DNA of 64,000 nucleotides from Oscillospiraceae bacterium (GCA_021769525.1 JAETSQ010000006.1:24301-88300); one strand, 5' to 3'. Shown: positions 17,984-26,599, counted from the first letter of the stretch. The notes: generated from the sequence alone by a model not told the origin. Numbers and translations: made by a program.

Positions 17984-18012
17984 ATCTTACCACGGGACCG
18001 GGCATTTGTCAA
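17984..18012 (-). promoter_or_regulatory. Sigma-A promoter of valS
   Basis: Minus strand TTGACA (18012-18007), 17-base spacer, TAAGAT (17989-17984). Leader length to the ATG is about 300 bases, as expected for a T-box. Confidence 0.85.
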
Positions 18013-18072
18013 ACAGTATTAAAAGCCTATCCAGGATAATTGAATGAGTAAAGGAATTTTGGACAGAGCACT

Positions 18073-18192
18073 CAAAGCCTCCCTCTTTGAGGGAGGTGGC
18101 ACGGCAAAGCCGTGTCGGAGGGAGTTTGTGCGCGGCTTTTGACTCCCTCAGTCAGCCTCACGGCTGACAGCTCCCTCGGTGAGGGAGCCTTT
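18073..18192. repeat. Palindrome-rich intergenic repeat
   Basis: GCCTCCCTC...GAGGGAGG, GGCACGGCAAAGCCGTGTC, CAGCCTCACGGCTG and CTCCCTCGGTGAGGGAG form a chain of hairpins with no coding content. It is related in style to the block at 10823 and to elements common in Oscillospiraceae. The rest of 18193-18333 shows nothing recognisable. Confidence 0.65.
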
Positions 18193-18333
18193 AGACGCCT
18201 TCTTAAATGCGATCCCCTCGCAAAATTTTTACTTGTTCAAATACCATGCGGACCTATCCGTGAATTCGATGTGGGCGGATCATTTATGGATAGGCTCTAA
18301 AGTTCCGGAGAGGAAAAAATCCCCTTCCGGGCG

Positions 18334-18362
18334 TTGATATTTGCCCCAGGGCAAAGTATAAT
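18334..18362 (+). promoter_or_regulatory. Sigma-A promoter of murD
   Basis: TTGATA (18334-18339), 17-base spacer, TATAAT (18357-18362). Confidence 0.85.
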
Positions 18363-18448
18363 AAAAGTGTATGCCGCGGTGATCCTCCGCCGGGAGCCGC
18401 CGCCGGAAAAACAGTGGGATTTTATTAGGGAAGACAGGTGTTTTGACA

Positions 18449-19837
18449 ATGGAACAGCGCGTCACCGATTTTTTTGAGATGCTCCGGACCAAAAAGGTTG
18501 GCCTGGTGGGCTTTGGGGTCACCAACAACGGCATCGCCCGGATGCTGGCGGCAAAGGGCATCCACGTCACCATCCACGACCGCCAGGAGCGGGGGGACCT
18601 GGGGGACATCTGCCGGGAGATGGAGGAGGCCGGGGTGTCCCTCTCCCTGGGGTACAACTATCTGCGGACTCTGGAGGAGGACATCATCTTCCGGGCCCCC
18701 GGCGTCCCCTTCGACCTGCCGGAGCTCACCGCCGCCCGCAAGGAGGGGAAGGTCATCACCAGCGACCTGGAGATGTTCTTTGACCTCTGCCCCTGCCCCA
18801 TCATCGGGGTGACGGGGAGCGACGGCAAGACCACCACCACCACCCTCATCGCCCAGATGCTCCGGGCCGAGGGGAAGACGGTCCACCTGGGGGGCAACAT
18901 CGGCAAGGCCCTCTTCCCGGAGATCGAGACGGTGCGCCCGGAGGACTACGCGGTGGTGGAGCTTTCCAGCTTCCAGCTCATCTCCCTGCGCCGCAGCCCG
19001 GACATCGCGGTGGTGACCAACGTCTCCCCCAACCACCTGGACATCCACGGCACCATGAAGGCCTATGTGGCCGCCAAGCGGAACATCCTGCTGCACCAGA
19101 ACGCCTTTGGCAGGACGGTGCTCAACGCCGATAACGACCTCACCCGCAAGTACATCCCCGACGTGCGGGGCTGCGTCTGCACCTTCTCCCGCCAGACCAA
19201 CGTCTACCGGGGGGCCTGGGAGGACGGCAGCGGCACCATCTGGTATTCGGATAACGGCAGCCAGACCCGCATCATGAAGGCGGAGGAGATCCGCATCCCC
19301 GGCCTGCACAATGTGGAGAACTACCTGGCGGCCATCACCGCCGTATGGGGCATCGTCTCTCTGGAGAGCATCCGGAAGGTGGCCCATGAGTTCGCCGGGG
19401 TGGAGCACCGCATCGAGCTGGTGCGGGAGCTGGACGGGGTGAAGTGGTACAACGATTCCATCGCCACCAGCCCCAGCCGCACCATCGCGGGCCTCCTGTC
19501 CTTTGACCAGCAGATCATCGTCATCGCCGGCGGGTACGATAAAAAGATCCCCTACGGCCCCCTGGCCCCGGTGCTGCTGGAAAAGGTGAAAATACTGATC
19601 CTTACCGGCGCCACCGGCCCCAAGATCGAGGCCGCCGTCACCGAGATACCCGGCTGGGAAAAGAGCGGAATGAAGATCCTCCACGCCGCCGATATGGAGG
19701 AGGCGGTGAAGCTGGCCCGCGAGGAGGCCCAGAGCGGGGACATCGTGTCCCTTTCCCCCGCCAGCGCCAGCTTTGACCGCTACAAGAACTTTGAGGTGCG
19801 GGGCCGCCACTACAAGGATTTGGTAATGGCGCTGTAG
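18449..19837 (+). CDS. murD: UDP-N-acetylmuramoyl-L-alanine--D-glutamate ligase
   Basis: Cytoplasmic Mur ligase that adds D-glutamate to UDP-MurNAc-L-Ala. 462 residues with an N-terminal Rossmann-type UDP-binding domain (VGLVGFGVTNNGIA), the ATP-binding loop GVTGSDGKTTTT, the central motif NVSPNHLDIHGTM and the C-terminal ligase segment VEHRIELVRELDGVKWYNDS. GSDGKTT replaces the more usual GTNGKT/S but keeps lysine and threonine. ATG at 18449 is two codons after a TTG. Stands alone rather than in a dcw cluster, which is seen in some Clostridia. Confidence 0.96.
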   Translation: MEQRVTDFFEMLRTKKVGLVGFGVTNNGIARMLAAKGIHVTIHDRQERGDLGDICREMEEAGVSLSLGYNYLRTLEEDIIFRAPGVPFDLPELTAARKEGKVITSDLEMFFDLCPCPIIGVTGSDGKTTTTTLIAQMLRAEGKTVHLGGNIGKALFPEIETVRPEDYAVVELSSFQLISLRRSPDIAVVTNVSPNHLDIHGTMKAYVAAKRNILLHQNAFGRTVLNADNDLTRKYIPDVRGCVCTFSRQTNVYRGAWEDGSGTIWYSDNGSQTRIMKAEEIRIPGLHNVENYLAAITAVWGIVSLESIRKVAHEFAGVEHRIELVRELDGVKWYNDSIATSPSRTIAGLLSFDQQIIVIAGGYDKKIPYGPLAPVLLEKVKILILTGATGPKIEAAVTEIPGWEKSGMKILHAADMEEAVKLAREEAQSGDIVSLSPASASFDRYKNFEVRGRHYKDLVMAL

Positions 19838-19855
19838 CCGTCTGGGGGGAGCGAT

Positions 19856-20545
19856 ATGGACTGTGAAACATTCCTCGCCTGGGCGGAGGGGAAGGGCTGG
19901 ACGGTGGAGCGCCGGACGGTCCCTCTCTCCCTGCCCCAGGCGGTGACGGAGCGGTACGCCTTCCCTCCGGAGTACCTGGACTTTTTGGAGCGGGTGCTGA
20001 TCTGCGCCGGGCCCATGGACACCGAGTGGTTCCTCTGCGAGGAGAGCTACCGCCAGGAGGACCCGGACGCCTTCCGGTGGGACGAGCCGGAGCGCATCAG
20101 CCTGGCGGCCGCCCAGGACATGGGGGACGAGGCGGAGGAAAAGCGCGTCACCGCCTTCTGGGACGGGGTGCTGCCCTTCTTCCTTTCGGTGGGCAGCGGG
20201 TACGAATACTACGGCTTCGACCTGGCGGGGAGATACGGTCCCGCCGGGTGCGTCCTCCACGGCTGGGAGCCGGTCTTTGAGGAGGCGGAGGTCTTCGCCC
20301 CGAACTTTGCCGCCTTTTTGGACAAGGCAGCGGCGGGGGAGGTGGCCACCGGCGGCGTCCTCTTTGACCCGGAGGAATACGCCTTTATGGAGATGGCCGG
20401 GCGCAGGGAGCAGGAGAAGCACCAGCGGGAGACCGCCGCCGCCCTCCGGGCCCTGCTCCACCCGGAGGAGGCCCACGACCACGGGGAGGACTGCGGCTGC
20501 GGCCATCATCATCACCATGAGGATGACTGCGGCCATCCCCACTGA
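19856..20545 (+). CDS. SUKH/SMI1-KNR4-like protein with histidine-rich tail
   Basis: 229 residues. The first ~175 resemble SMI1/KNR4 (SUKH) proteins: aromatic-rich PPEYLDFLERVLI, WFLCEESY, a central FFLSVGSGYEYYGFDL block and VLFDPEEYAFMEMAG. Such domains are common in contact-dependent toxin immunity and peptidoglycan-linked regulators. The last 27 residues are extraordinary: HDHGEDCGCGHHHHH and then EDDCGHPH, with many His, Cys, Asp and Glu, implying metal binding (zinc, nickel or copper). It starts 19 bases after murD and precedes a lipoprotein, so it is in the same transcript. Assignment to SUKH is tentative. Confidence 0.55.
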   Translation: MDCETFLAWAEGKGWTVERRTVPLSLPQAVTERYAFPPEYLDFLERVLICAGPMDTEWFLCEESYRQEDPDAFRWDEPERISLAAAQDMGDEAEEKRVTAFWDGVLPFFLSVGSGYEYYGFDLAGRYGPAGCVLHGWEPVFEEAEVFAPNFAAFLDKAAAGEVATGGVLFDPEEYAFMEMAGRREQEKHQRETAAALRALLHPEEAHDHGEDCGCGHHHHHEDDCGHPH

Positions 20546-20570
20546 AAACAAAAAAGGGAAGTGCAACAAG

Positions 20571-21233
20571 ATGAAACAGACAACACGCGCCGCGGCGCTG
20601 CTCCTCTCCCTGGCCCTGCTGCTGGGGGCTTGCTCCGGCCAGAAGGCCCCGGCAGCGGATGCCCCGGAAAAGTCCCTCTACCGGCAGGGGCAGGAGCTGG
20701 CGGCGGAGATCGTGGAGATCGCCGGGACGCCGGAGTACCTGAACTTTTACACCGGGAACCAGGAGGTCACGGAGATCCTGACCCAGGCGGTGGAGGGGAA
20801 GGACTACGCCAGCCCCAAGGTGGTGTACAGCATCCGGGTGCCGGAAAGCGCCATGGAGAGCATCCTGGGCATGATGGACGTGCAGGAGCTGGAGGGGCTT
20901 CCGGAGAGCCTGCGCAGGCGGATGTACACCCAGTTCTTCCGGGGGCTCCCCAACCAGGTGAACGCCATGGGCGGGGCCAATATCCTGGCGGCCACCAGCA
21001 TCTGCACCGCTACCAAGACCTTTGTGGACCCGGCGGTCACCGAGAACCTCATCTACCTCTATACGTATGAGAACGGGGTGCCCATCGTGGTGACCTTCCT
21101 CCCCGGAGAGGGCGGCGCGGTGTCCGCCGCCGGGACCTTCCTCCTCCACGATAACTTCGGGGGCTACGGCCTGGAGGAGCTGAAGGGCGTCCTGGAGCGG
21201 CTGGGGGCGACGATCACCGAAGTGACCCAGTGA
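20571..21233 (+). CDS. Lipoprotein, DUF4358-like
   Basis: 220 residues starting MKQTTRAAALLLSLALLLGACSG: a signal peptide with lipobox LGAC, so the mature protein is lipidated on the outer face. The body has the DUF4358 pattern of clostridial lipoproteins (NFYTGNQEVTEIL..., a SIRVPE strand, TFLPGEG). Spacing after the SUKH-like gene is 25 bases. Function unknown. Confidence 0.75.
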   Translation: MKQTTRAAALLLSLALLLGACSGQKAPAADAPEKSLYRQGQELAAEIVEIAGTPEYLNFYTGNQEVTEILTQAVEGKDYASPKVVYSIRVPESAMESILGMMDVQELEGLPESLRRRMYTQFFRGLPNQVNAMGGANILAATSICTATKTFVDPAVTENLIYLYTYENGVPIVVTFLPGEGGAVSAAGTFLLHDNFGGYGLEELKGVLERLGATITEVTQ

Positions 21234-21246
21234 CCGACACAGAAAA

Positions 21247-21280
21247 AGGGCCCTCCGGTTTCTCCGGCGGGCCTTCTTTT
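21247..21280 (+). terminator. Terminator of the murD transcript
   Basis: GGGCCCTCCGG pairs with CCGGCGGGCC, followed by TTCTTTT. Confidence 0.8.
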
Positions 21281-21281
21281 G

Positions 21282-21360
21282 CCAATCTGGGCTGCCGTCC
21301 AGCCCCGCCTTCTTTTTCTTCTTGCGGAAGAAGAAAAAGAAGCAAAAAGAAGAACGGCCA
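21282..21360 (+). repeat. Dispersed palindromic A/G-rich repeat, copy 2
   Basis: CCAATCTGGGCTGCCGTCC, then a TTCTTTTTCTTCTT/AAGAAGAAAAAGAA inverted repeat and AACGGCCAAA. Nearly identical to the copy at 43900. Confidence 0.85.
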
Positions 21361-21445
21361 AAATTTTGCGATACTGCAAATTCTTTCCAAAGCTGTGCGG
21401 TTCGGCTGCACCCGATTTTTGGGCTGGAGCAGGGGAGGAACTGAG

Positions 21446-21847
21446 ATGGAGCTTGTAAACGGCGTGGACGCGGTGGAGATCGACCGCATCGAAAAAAGCG
21501 CCCGGAAGGGGGGCTTTGTGGAGCGGTTCTTCTCGGAGGAGGAGCAGGAATACTTCCGGGAAAAGAAAATGGCCCCCCAGACCATCGCGGGGCACTTTGC
21601 CGCCAAGGAGGCCTTCTCCAAAGCCATGGGGACCGGCCTTGCGGGATTTGCCCTGCGGGAGGTCTCGGTCCGCCACGATGAGCGGGGCAGGCCGGAGCTG
21701 CACCTCACCGGGGCGGCGGCGGAGCTGGGGGAGGGCTGGCGGTTCGCCCTCTCCATCACCCACACCAGGGATACCGCCATTGCCGTTGTCACCGCCTGGC
21801 GGGAAGGAGAACCGGAAGGAAAGGAGGGTGCGCCATGCGCTTTGTGA
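21446..21847 (+). CDS. acpS: Holo-[acyl-carrier-protein] synthase
   Basis: Transfers 4'-phosphopantetheine from CoA to ACP. 133 residues with the N-terminal motif VNGVDAVEIDRIEK and the central FAAKEAFSKAMGTG motif of AcpS; metal-binding Asp and Glu are in these two segments. GGGGAGG precedes the ATG at 21446. Overlaps the next gene nnrD by 13 bases; acpS-nnr is a conserved bacterial pairing. Confidence 0.95.
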   Translation: MELVNGVDAVEIDRIEKSARKGGFVERFFSEEEQEYFREKKMAPQTIAGHFAAKEAFSKAMGTGLAGFALREVSVRHDERGRPELHLTGAAAELGEGWRFALSITHTRDTAIAVVTAWREGEPEGKEGAPCAL

Positions 21848-23367
21848 CCACAGGGGGGATGAAGGAGCTGGAACGGCAGATCGCCCAGAGCGGAGTCAGC
21901 TACCGGGAGATGATGGAGCGGGCGGGGCAGTCCGCCGCCGCCCTCATCCGGGAGCGGTGGCCGGTGGAGGGCAAGAAGATCTGCATCCTCTGCGGCAGGG
22001 GGAATAACGGCGGGGACGGCTTTGTGGCCGCCCGGCATCTGGCGGAGGCCGGCGCCCAGGTAATGGCGGCCCTCCTCTGCGGCCGGCCCGCCACCCCGGA
22101 GAGCCGCGCCGCCTATGAGCGGATGCCCCCATCGGTGGCGGTGGAAGAGGACCTTTCCGCCGTCCCCGCCCGGCTGGCGGAGGCGGATCTCCTGGTGGAT
22201 GCGGTGTTCGGCACCGGCTTTCGGGGGGGCATCCCGGAGGAGCTGGAGCCGGTCTTTGAGGCGGCCCGCCGGGCCCGCGGGGCCGGGACCCCGGTGGCGG
22301 CTATGGACCTGCCCAGCGGGGTGAACGGGGACACCGGGGAGTACGAGAGCTGCATCCCGGCGGACCTCACCGTTGCCATGGGCGCCCCGAAGCCCGCCCA
22401 TCTGGTGAACTGGGCGGGGGAGTACCTGGGGGAGCTGGCCCTGGGGGAGATCGGGGCCCACCCCAAGGTGGAGGACGCCTTTTCCGGCTGGCAGGAGGCC
22501 CTGGAGCTCCGCCATGTGCGGCGGTTCCTGCCCCGGCGGTCCCACACCGGCCACAAGGGGCAGAACGGCCGGCTGCTGCTCATCGCGGGGTGCCGGCAGT
22601 ACCCCGGAGCGGCGGCGCTGGCCGCCGCCGCGGCGGCCCGGTCCGGGGTGGGGTATGTCCGGCTGGCCACTGTTCCGGGCGTGGCAAAGATTGTGGCCGC
22701 CCGCTGCCCGGAGGCCATCTACACCCTCTGCCGGAAGAACGGCCGGGGAGGCATCGCCGGGGGGAAGGAGGCGGTCTCGGCCCTCCTGGGGGCGGCCCAG
22801 GGGGCGGACGCAGTCGCCATCGGCTGCGGCATGGAGCCGGGGCCGGATACCCTGTCCATCGTAAAAGCCCTGCTCCGGCAGGAAAAGCCCCTGCTCCTGG
22901 ACGCCGGGGCCCTCACCGCCCTGGCGGCGGAGCCGGAGCCCCTCTCCCTTCTGGAAAATGCCGCCTGCCCGGTGGTCATCACCCCCCATCCGGGGGAATA
23001 TGCCCGCCTCACCGGCGCGGCGGCGGGGAATAATCCCTTCGCCCCGGAATATACTAGGACAGAGAGTATTGGCATTACGGTGCTTCGGAAGGGCTACATC
23101 ACCGGCATCACCGGGCCGGAGGGGAAACTTTGGCACTTCGGCGGCTGCGACGGCCTGGCCAAGGGGGGCAGCGGGGATGTCCTCACCGGGCTCATCGGCG
23201 GGCTGCTGGCCCAAGGGGCTTCCCCCTTTGGGGCGGCGGCGGTGGGGGCGTGGCTCCACGGCCGGGCGGCCCGGCTCTGCGCCGGGGACCACACCCGGCG
23301 GGCCATGGTCCCCTCCCAGCTGCCGGAATACTTCGGCAGGGCCTTTCTGGAAGCGGAACAGGAGTGA
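21835..23367 (+). CDS. nnr: Bifunctional NAD(P)H-hydrate repair enzyme (epimerase/dehydratase)
   Basis: Repairs damaged NAD(P)H hydrates: the N-terminal YjeF_N domain epimerises and the C-terminal ADP-dependent dehydratase (YjeF_C/NnrD) reverses hydration. 510 residues. The N-domain shows CGRGNNGGDGFVAARHL and DAVFGTGFRG; the C-domain shows HKGQNGRLLLIAGCRQYPGAA, ITPHPGEYARLTG, and GGSGDVLTGLIGGLLAQG (the ribokinase-like ATP/ADP motif). Translationally coupled to acpS. Confidence 0.96.
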   Translation: MRFVTTGGMKELERQIAQSGVSYREMMERAGQSAAALIRERWPVEGKKICILCGRGNNGGDGFVAARHLAEAGAQVMAALLCGRPATPESRAAYERMPPSVAVEEDLSAVPARLAEADLLVDAVFGTGFRGGIPEELEPVFEAARRARGAGTPVAAMDLPSGVNGDTGEYESCIPADLTVAMGAPKPAHLVNWAGEYLGELALGEIGAHPKVEDAFSGWQEALELRHVRRFLPRRSHTGHKGQNGRLLLIAGCRQYPGAAALAAAAAARSGVGYVRLATVPGVAKIVAARCPEAIYTLCRKNGRGGIAGGKEAVSALLGAAQGADAVAIGCGMEPGPDTLSIVKALLRQEKPLLLDAGALTALAAEPEPLSLLENAACPVVITPHPGEYARLTGAAAGNNPFAPEYTRTESIGITVLRKGYITGITGPEGKLWHFGGCDGLAKGGSGDVLTGLIGGLLAQGASPFGAAAVGAWLHGRAARLCAGDHTRRAMVPSQLPEYFGRAFLEAEQE

Positions 23368-23371
23368 GGAA

Positions 23372-23929
23372 ATGAAGCGATGGATCGCGGCCCTTGGGGC
23401 CGCCCTGGCCCTCCTGGGGGGCTGCGGGAGGCTCCGGGAGCAGGTCACCGATTACGACGCCCTGGTGCGGGAGACTTTGGCGCGGGAGTACACCTTCACC
23501 GCGGAGATGACCTACGATGGCACCGAGGCCAAGGCATTTATCGCCAAGACCGGGGCGGCGGACATCCGGGCGGAGTTCACCGCCCCCTCCTCCCTGGAGG
23601 GCCTGGTGGTCACCGCCGCCGGGGAGGAGATCCGGGTGACCTTCCGGGGGATGGAGGTGGACCTTTCCCCCTACACCCTCCCCACCCAGTCGGTGCTCAC
23701 CCTCCTGCGGGAGGTGCTCACCGGGGAGAAGGCCGGGAAGCTCACCACCCAGGTGGAGGATGACACGGTGACCGCCAGCGGCAGCATCCTCCTCACCACC
23801 TACGAGATCGTCTTTGATAAGGAGACCATGGCGGTGCAGCGGGTGCTCATCCCCTCCATCCAGGGGGAGGTCCTTATCAGCGACTTCACCTTTACCAGCG
23901 AGGGGCCGGGGGAGACCGCCGGGGAATAG
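23372..23929 (+). CDS. Lipoprotein with LolA-like features
   Basis: 185 residues, starting MKRWIAALGAALALLGGCG: a signal peptide and lipobox LGGC. The mature part (YTFTAEMTYDGTEAKAFI... EFTAPSSLEGLVVTAAGEEI... EIVFDKETMAVQRVLI) has the alternating-strand pattern of LolA/LolB or LppX-like carriers for lipids. No Cys or catalytic motif beyond the lipobox. Starts four bases after nnr and ends at a strong terminator, so it is the last gene of acpS-nnr. Confidence 0.7.
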   Translation: MKRWIAALGAALALLGGCGRLREQVTDYDALVRETLAREYTFTAEMTYDGTEAKAFIAKTGAADIRAEFTAPSSLEGLVVTAAGEEIRVTFRGMEVDLSPYTLPTQSVLTLLREVLTGEKAGKLTTQVEDDTVTASGSILLTTYEIVFDKETMAVQRVLIPSIQGEVLISDFTFTSEGPGETAGE

Positions 23930-23936
23930 GGATACA

Positions 23937-23976
23937 GCGGGCGCGGCGCTTCGGAAAGGAGCGCCCGCCTTTTTTC
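23937..23976 (+). terminator. Terminator of acpS-nnr-lipoprotein
   Basis: GCGGGCGC pairs with GCGCCCGC; followed by a six-T run. Confidence 0.85.
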
Positions 23977-23980
23977 TTTC

Positions 23981-24009
23981 TTGCATTTTCCCGGCGGCTG
24001 GGATACAAT
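23981..24009 (+). promoter_or_regulatory. Sigma-A promoter of mltG
   Basis: TTGCAT (23981-23986), 17-base spacer, TACAAT (24004-24009). Confidence 0.8.
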
Positions 24010-24114
24010 AAGAATATCGTCGAATCCGGGGGGCCGTGTCGCTCGTTGTGTAAAGAGGACCCCCATTATCATTTGGCCCCAGGGGGACAAGCCTGGGGAG
24101 AAGGAGCGAGCAGT

Positions 24115-25314
24115 ATGGGCCAGTATGAGGCAAAGAAGAGACCCCGCAGAATGGAGGAGGAGCCGCCCCAGGAGCCTCCCCGCCGCCCCCGGCGCAGGCG
24201 GAAAAGACGCCGGCGCTGGAATCCCCTGCGGCTGATCCTGATGATCCTGCTGTTTCTCCTGGTGCTGGCGGCCATCGCCGCCGGGTGCGGGTACTCCTAC
24301 TACAAGGGGGAGGTGGCGGGTTCCCGCCGCTCTGCCGCCCAGGTGGAGGTGGAGATCCCCCAGGGGGCCGGCACCGCGGACATCGCCGCCATCCTCAAGG
24401 AGGAGGGGGCCATCGGCAATGATCTCATCTTCCGCTTCTACTCCAAGTACAGGGCACAGGCGGACGGAAGCTACCAGTACGGCACCTTCACCCTCCGTCC
24501 CCAGGAGGGCTACGACAGCATCATCGGGGCCCTCCAGGAGGTGCAGCAGCGGCTGGAGACGGTGACGGTCACCTTCCCGGAGGGGTACAACGCCTTCCAG
24601 ATGGGCAGCGTCTTGGCAAAGGCCGGCCTCTGCACCCAGGGCGAATTCATCACCGCCCTTAATGAGCACTCTTTCGATGTGGACTTTATGGATGAGGTGA
24701 GCGCCGACCCCCTGAAGCTGGTGCGGCTGGAGGGCTACCTCTTCCCGGACACCTACGAGTTTTACGCCGATGAGGATGTGGATTCCGTCATCCTGCGGAT
24801 GCTCACGAACTTCCAAAACCGGGTCTGCACCCCGGAGAACCGCGCGGCCATGGAAAAGGCCGGATACTCCTTGGAGGAGCTGGTGACCCTGGCCTCCATC
24901 ATCCAGAAGGAATCCGCCAACGTGGAGGAGATGTACAACGTCTCTTCGGTGTTCACCAACCGCCTGGCGGAGGGCTCGGAGTACCCCAAACTGGAATCCT
25001 GCACCACCAATAATTTTATAAACGACTACATCACCCCCTACTTTGAGGGGAACCCCTCCCAGGAGGTCCTCACTGCCTACGACACCTACGACCGCAGTGG
25101 CTTCCCCATCGGGGCCATCGCCAACGCCGGGGCGGATGCCATCGATGCCGCCCTCCACCCGGAGAAGAACACCCTGGACGGCACCTACTACTTCTTCGTC
25201 ACCGATGTGGAATACACCCACTACTACGGCAAAAATTACCAGGAGCATCTGGCGAACATCGAAAAAGCCAAGGCCGTCAACCGCGCCCACGGCATCGAGG
25301 GGCTGATTTCGTGA
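24115..25314 (+). CDS. mltG: Endolytic transglycosylase MltG (YceG-like)
   Basis: Membrane lytic transglycosylase that cuts nascent peptidoglycan. 399 residues: an arginine-rich cytoplasmic head (about 1-40), one transmembrane helix (about 45-68), a LysM-like domain (VEVEIPQGAGTADIAAIL) and the YceG domain. The catalytic region ASIIQKESANVEEM retains the glutamate in KES. The usual LQSDPT motif is replaced by LESCTTNNF, so the second substrate-contact segment is divergent. ATG at 24115 follows AAGGAG; a 23-codon longer reading from 24046 is possible but has no ribosome site. Confidence 0.93.
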   Translation: MGQYEAKKRPRRMEEEPPQEPPRRPRRRRKRRRRWNPLRLILMILLFLLVLAAIAAGCGYSYYKGEVAGSRRSAAQVEVEIPQGAGTADIAAILKEEGAIGNDLIFRFYSKYRAQADGSYQYGTFTLRPQEGYDSIIGALQEVQQRLETVTVTFPEGYNAFQMGSVLAKAGLCTQGEFITALNEHSFDVDFMDEVSADPLKLVRLEGYLFPDTYEFYADEDVDSVILRMLTNFQNRVCTPENRAAMEKAGYSLEELVTLASIIQKESANVEEMYNVSSVFTNRLAEGSEYPKLESCTTNNFINDYITPYFEGNPSQEVLTAYDTYDRSGFPIGAIANAGADAIDAALHPEKNTLDGTYYFFVTDVEYTHYYGKNYQEHLANIEKAKAVNRAHGIEGLIS

Positions 25315-25934
25315 CCGGCCCCTGGGAAAAGCTGCCGCCGGAGTTCTACCTCCGGGATACGGTGGAGGTGGCCCAGGACCTCATCGGGCGGTATCTGGTC
25401 CGGGAGATCCTAGGGGGCCGCCTGGCCTGCCGCATCACCGAGACGGAGGCCTACTGCGGCCCCGCCGACCCCGCCTGCCATTCCTACCGGAAGGCCGCCC
25501 GGAAGGGCGGACGCACCAACGTGATGTATGAGGCCGGGGGACTGGCCTACATCTACCTCATCTACGGGATGTACTGCTGCTTCAATGTGGTCACCCGCCC
25601 CAAGGGGGAGCCGGAGGCGGTGCTCATCCGCAGCGCCCGGCCCATCCTGGGCCTCCCCCGGATGGCGGAGAACCGCGGGATGGAGGCGGTCCGGGAGAAG
25701 GCCCTTCTTACCGGACCGGGGAAACTCTGCCAGGGGATGGAGATCAGCCGGGAACTTTACGGGGAGCCCCTCTGGGGGGAGAAGCTGTGGCTCTGCGAAG
25801 GGGAGCCGGTGCCGGCGGAGGCCATTGCCGCCACCCCCCGCATCAACGTGGACTACGCCGGGGAGGCCGCGGGCTGGCCCTGGCGCTTTGTGGAGCGGGA
25901 GAGCCCGTTCCTTTCGGTCAAATACAGGGGGTGA
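25311..25934 (+). CDS. DNA-3-methyladenine glycosylase (AAG/MPG type)
   Basis: Base excision repair enzyme removing alkylated or deaminated purines. 207 residues of the AAG fold: LGGRLACRITETEAYCGPADPACHS has the catalytic glutamate and the RT-ETEAY motif, NVMYEAGGLAYIYLIYGMYCCFNVV the DNA-intercalating region, and LLTGPGKLCQGM the conserved GPG. Starts with GTG overlapping the mltG stop by four bases (GTGA), so it is cotranscribed. Confidence 0.95.
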   Translation: MTGPWEKLPPEFYLRDTVEVAQDLIGRYLVREILGGRLACRITETEAYCGPADPACHSYRKAARKGGRTNVMYEAGGLAYIYLIYGMYCCFNVVTRPKGEPEAVLIRSARPILGLPRMAENRGMEAVREKALLTGPGKLCQGMEISRELYGEPLWGEKLWLCEGEPVPAEAIAATPRINVDYAGEAAGWPWRFVERESPFLSVKYRG

Positions 25935-25940
25935 CATCAA

Positions 25941-26456
25941 ATGTTTTTCGGGAAGCTATTCGGAAAGAAGCCCAAGGAGGAGCCGGCGAAGCGGGAGGAC
26001 ACGCCGCAGGCAGAGGTCCCAAAGCACATCCAATTTATCGGCAGCTGCCTGGGGCACGCGAAGAAGATCGGGGAGGACTACGGAGTGGCTCTGGACTACA
26101 CCCCCGCCAGCATCCCGGCGGTGAGCCGCATCCTGGACGGGTACCACCGGCGGTATCTCCACCCGGAGGAGGACGGCGGGGCGATGCAGGAGAAGGTGAA
26201 CGCCTTCGCCTCCGTCTTCGGCGTCTACATCGGGGAGACGCTGCTGCGCACCCACCCGGAGAGCGGCTACGGCTGGGCGGAGAAGGAGGACTTCGGCCTG
26301 GTGGTAGCCAAGGAGGGGGGCTATCACATCGACGCCATCGCCAAAGCCACCAAGCAGATCGTAAACGGCCGGGAGAACGGGGACGAGGTGGTCTCCTTCT
26401 TCGACGTCGCCGGGCAGGTGATGGAGGGGAAGCTGGGCGTCTCCGGAAAGGAGTAG
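25941..26456 (+). CDS. Conserved hypothetical protein
   Basis: 171-residue soluble protein, not recognised. A lysine-rich head (MFFGKLFGKKPKEEPAKRED) is followed by HIQFIGSCLGHAKKIGEDYG, RYLHPEEDGGAMQEKVNAF and GETLLRTHPESGYGWAEK, and a C-terminal part with KATKQIVNGRENGDEVVSF. The pattern of helices and a buried GxYxxE segment resembles small clostridial proteins of unknown role. Separated by six bases from mpg and three from the next peptide, so it lies in the mltG operon. Confidence 0.75.
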   Translation: MFFGKLFGKKPKEEPAKREDTPQAEVPKHIQFIGSCLGHAKKIGEDYGVALDYTPASIPAVSRILDGYHRRYLHPEEDGGAMQEKVNAFASVFGVYIGETLLRTHPESGYGWAEKEDFGLVVAKEGGYHIDAIAKATKQIVNGRENGDEVVSFFDVAGQVMEGKLGVSGKE

Positions 26457-26459
26457 GGC

Positions 26460-26558
26460 ATGAAACTGCTGCGGAGCATCCCCGCCACCCTCGCCGTGGT
26501 GATGGCTGCTGCCCTGGCGCTGATACTGCTTTGCATTTGGTCCGAAAAGAGATCATAA
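26460..26558 (+). CDS. 32-residue membrane peptide
   Basis: MKLLRSIPATLAVV...CIWSEKRS is a single transmembrane helix with positive ends. ATG at 26460 follows AAAGGAGTAGGGC; stop TAA at 26556-26558. Last gene of the mltG operon. Confidence 0.6.
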   Translation: MKLLRSIPATLAVVMAAALALILLCIWSEKRS

Positions 26559-26562
26559 AAAG

Positions 26563-26599
26563 ACCGGCCCCTCCCACGATCGGGAAGGGCTGGCTTTTT
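26563..26599 (+). terminator. Terminator of the mltG operon
   Basis: CCGGCCCCTCCC pairs with GGGAAGGGCTGG, followed by TTTTT. Confidence 0.8.

Noticed and set aside
15082..18039. Very long open frame (985 codons) opposite valS, and similar long antisense frames opposite dnaK, hrcA, murD and others
   Set aside because: GC-rich coding on the other strand removes stop codons. Products are low-complexity G/H/L/V-rich and match nothing, while the true strand has clear motifs.
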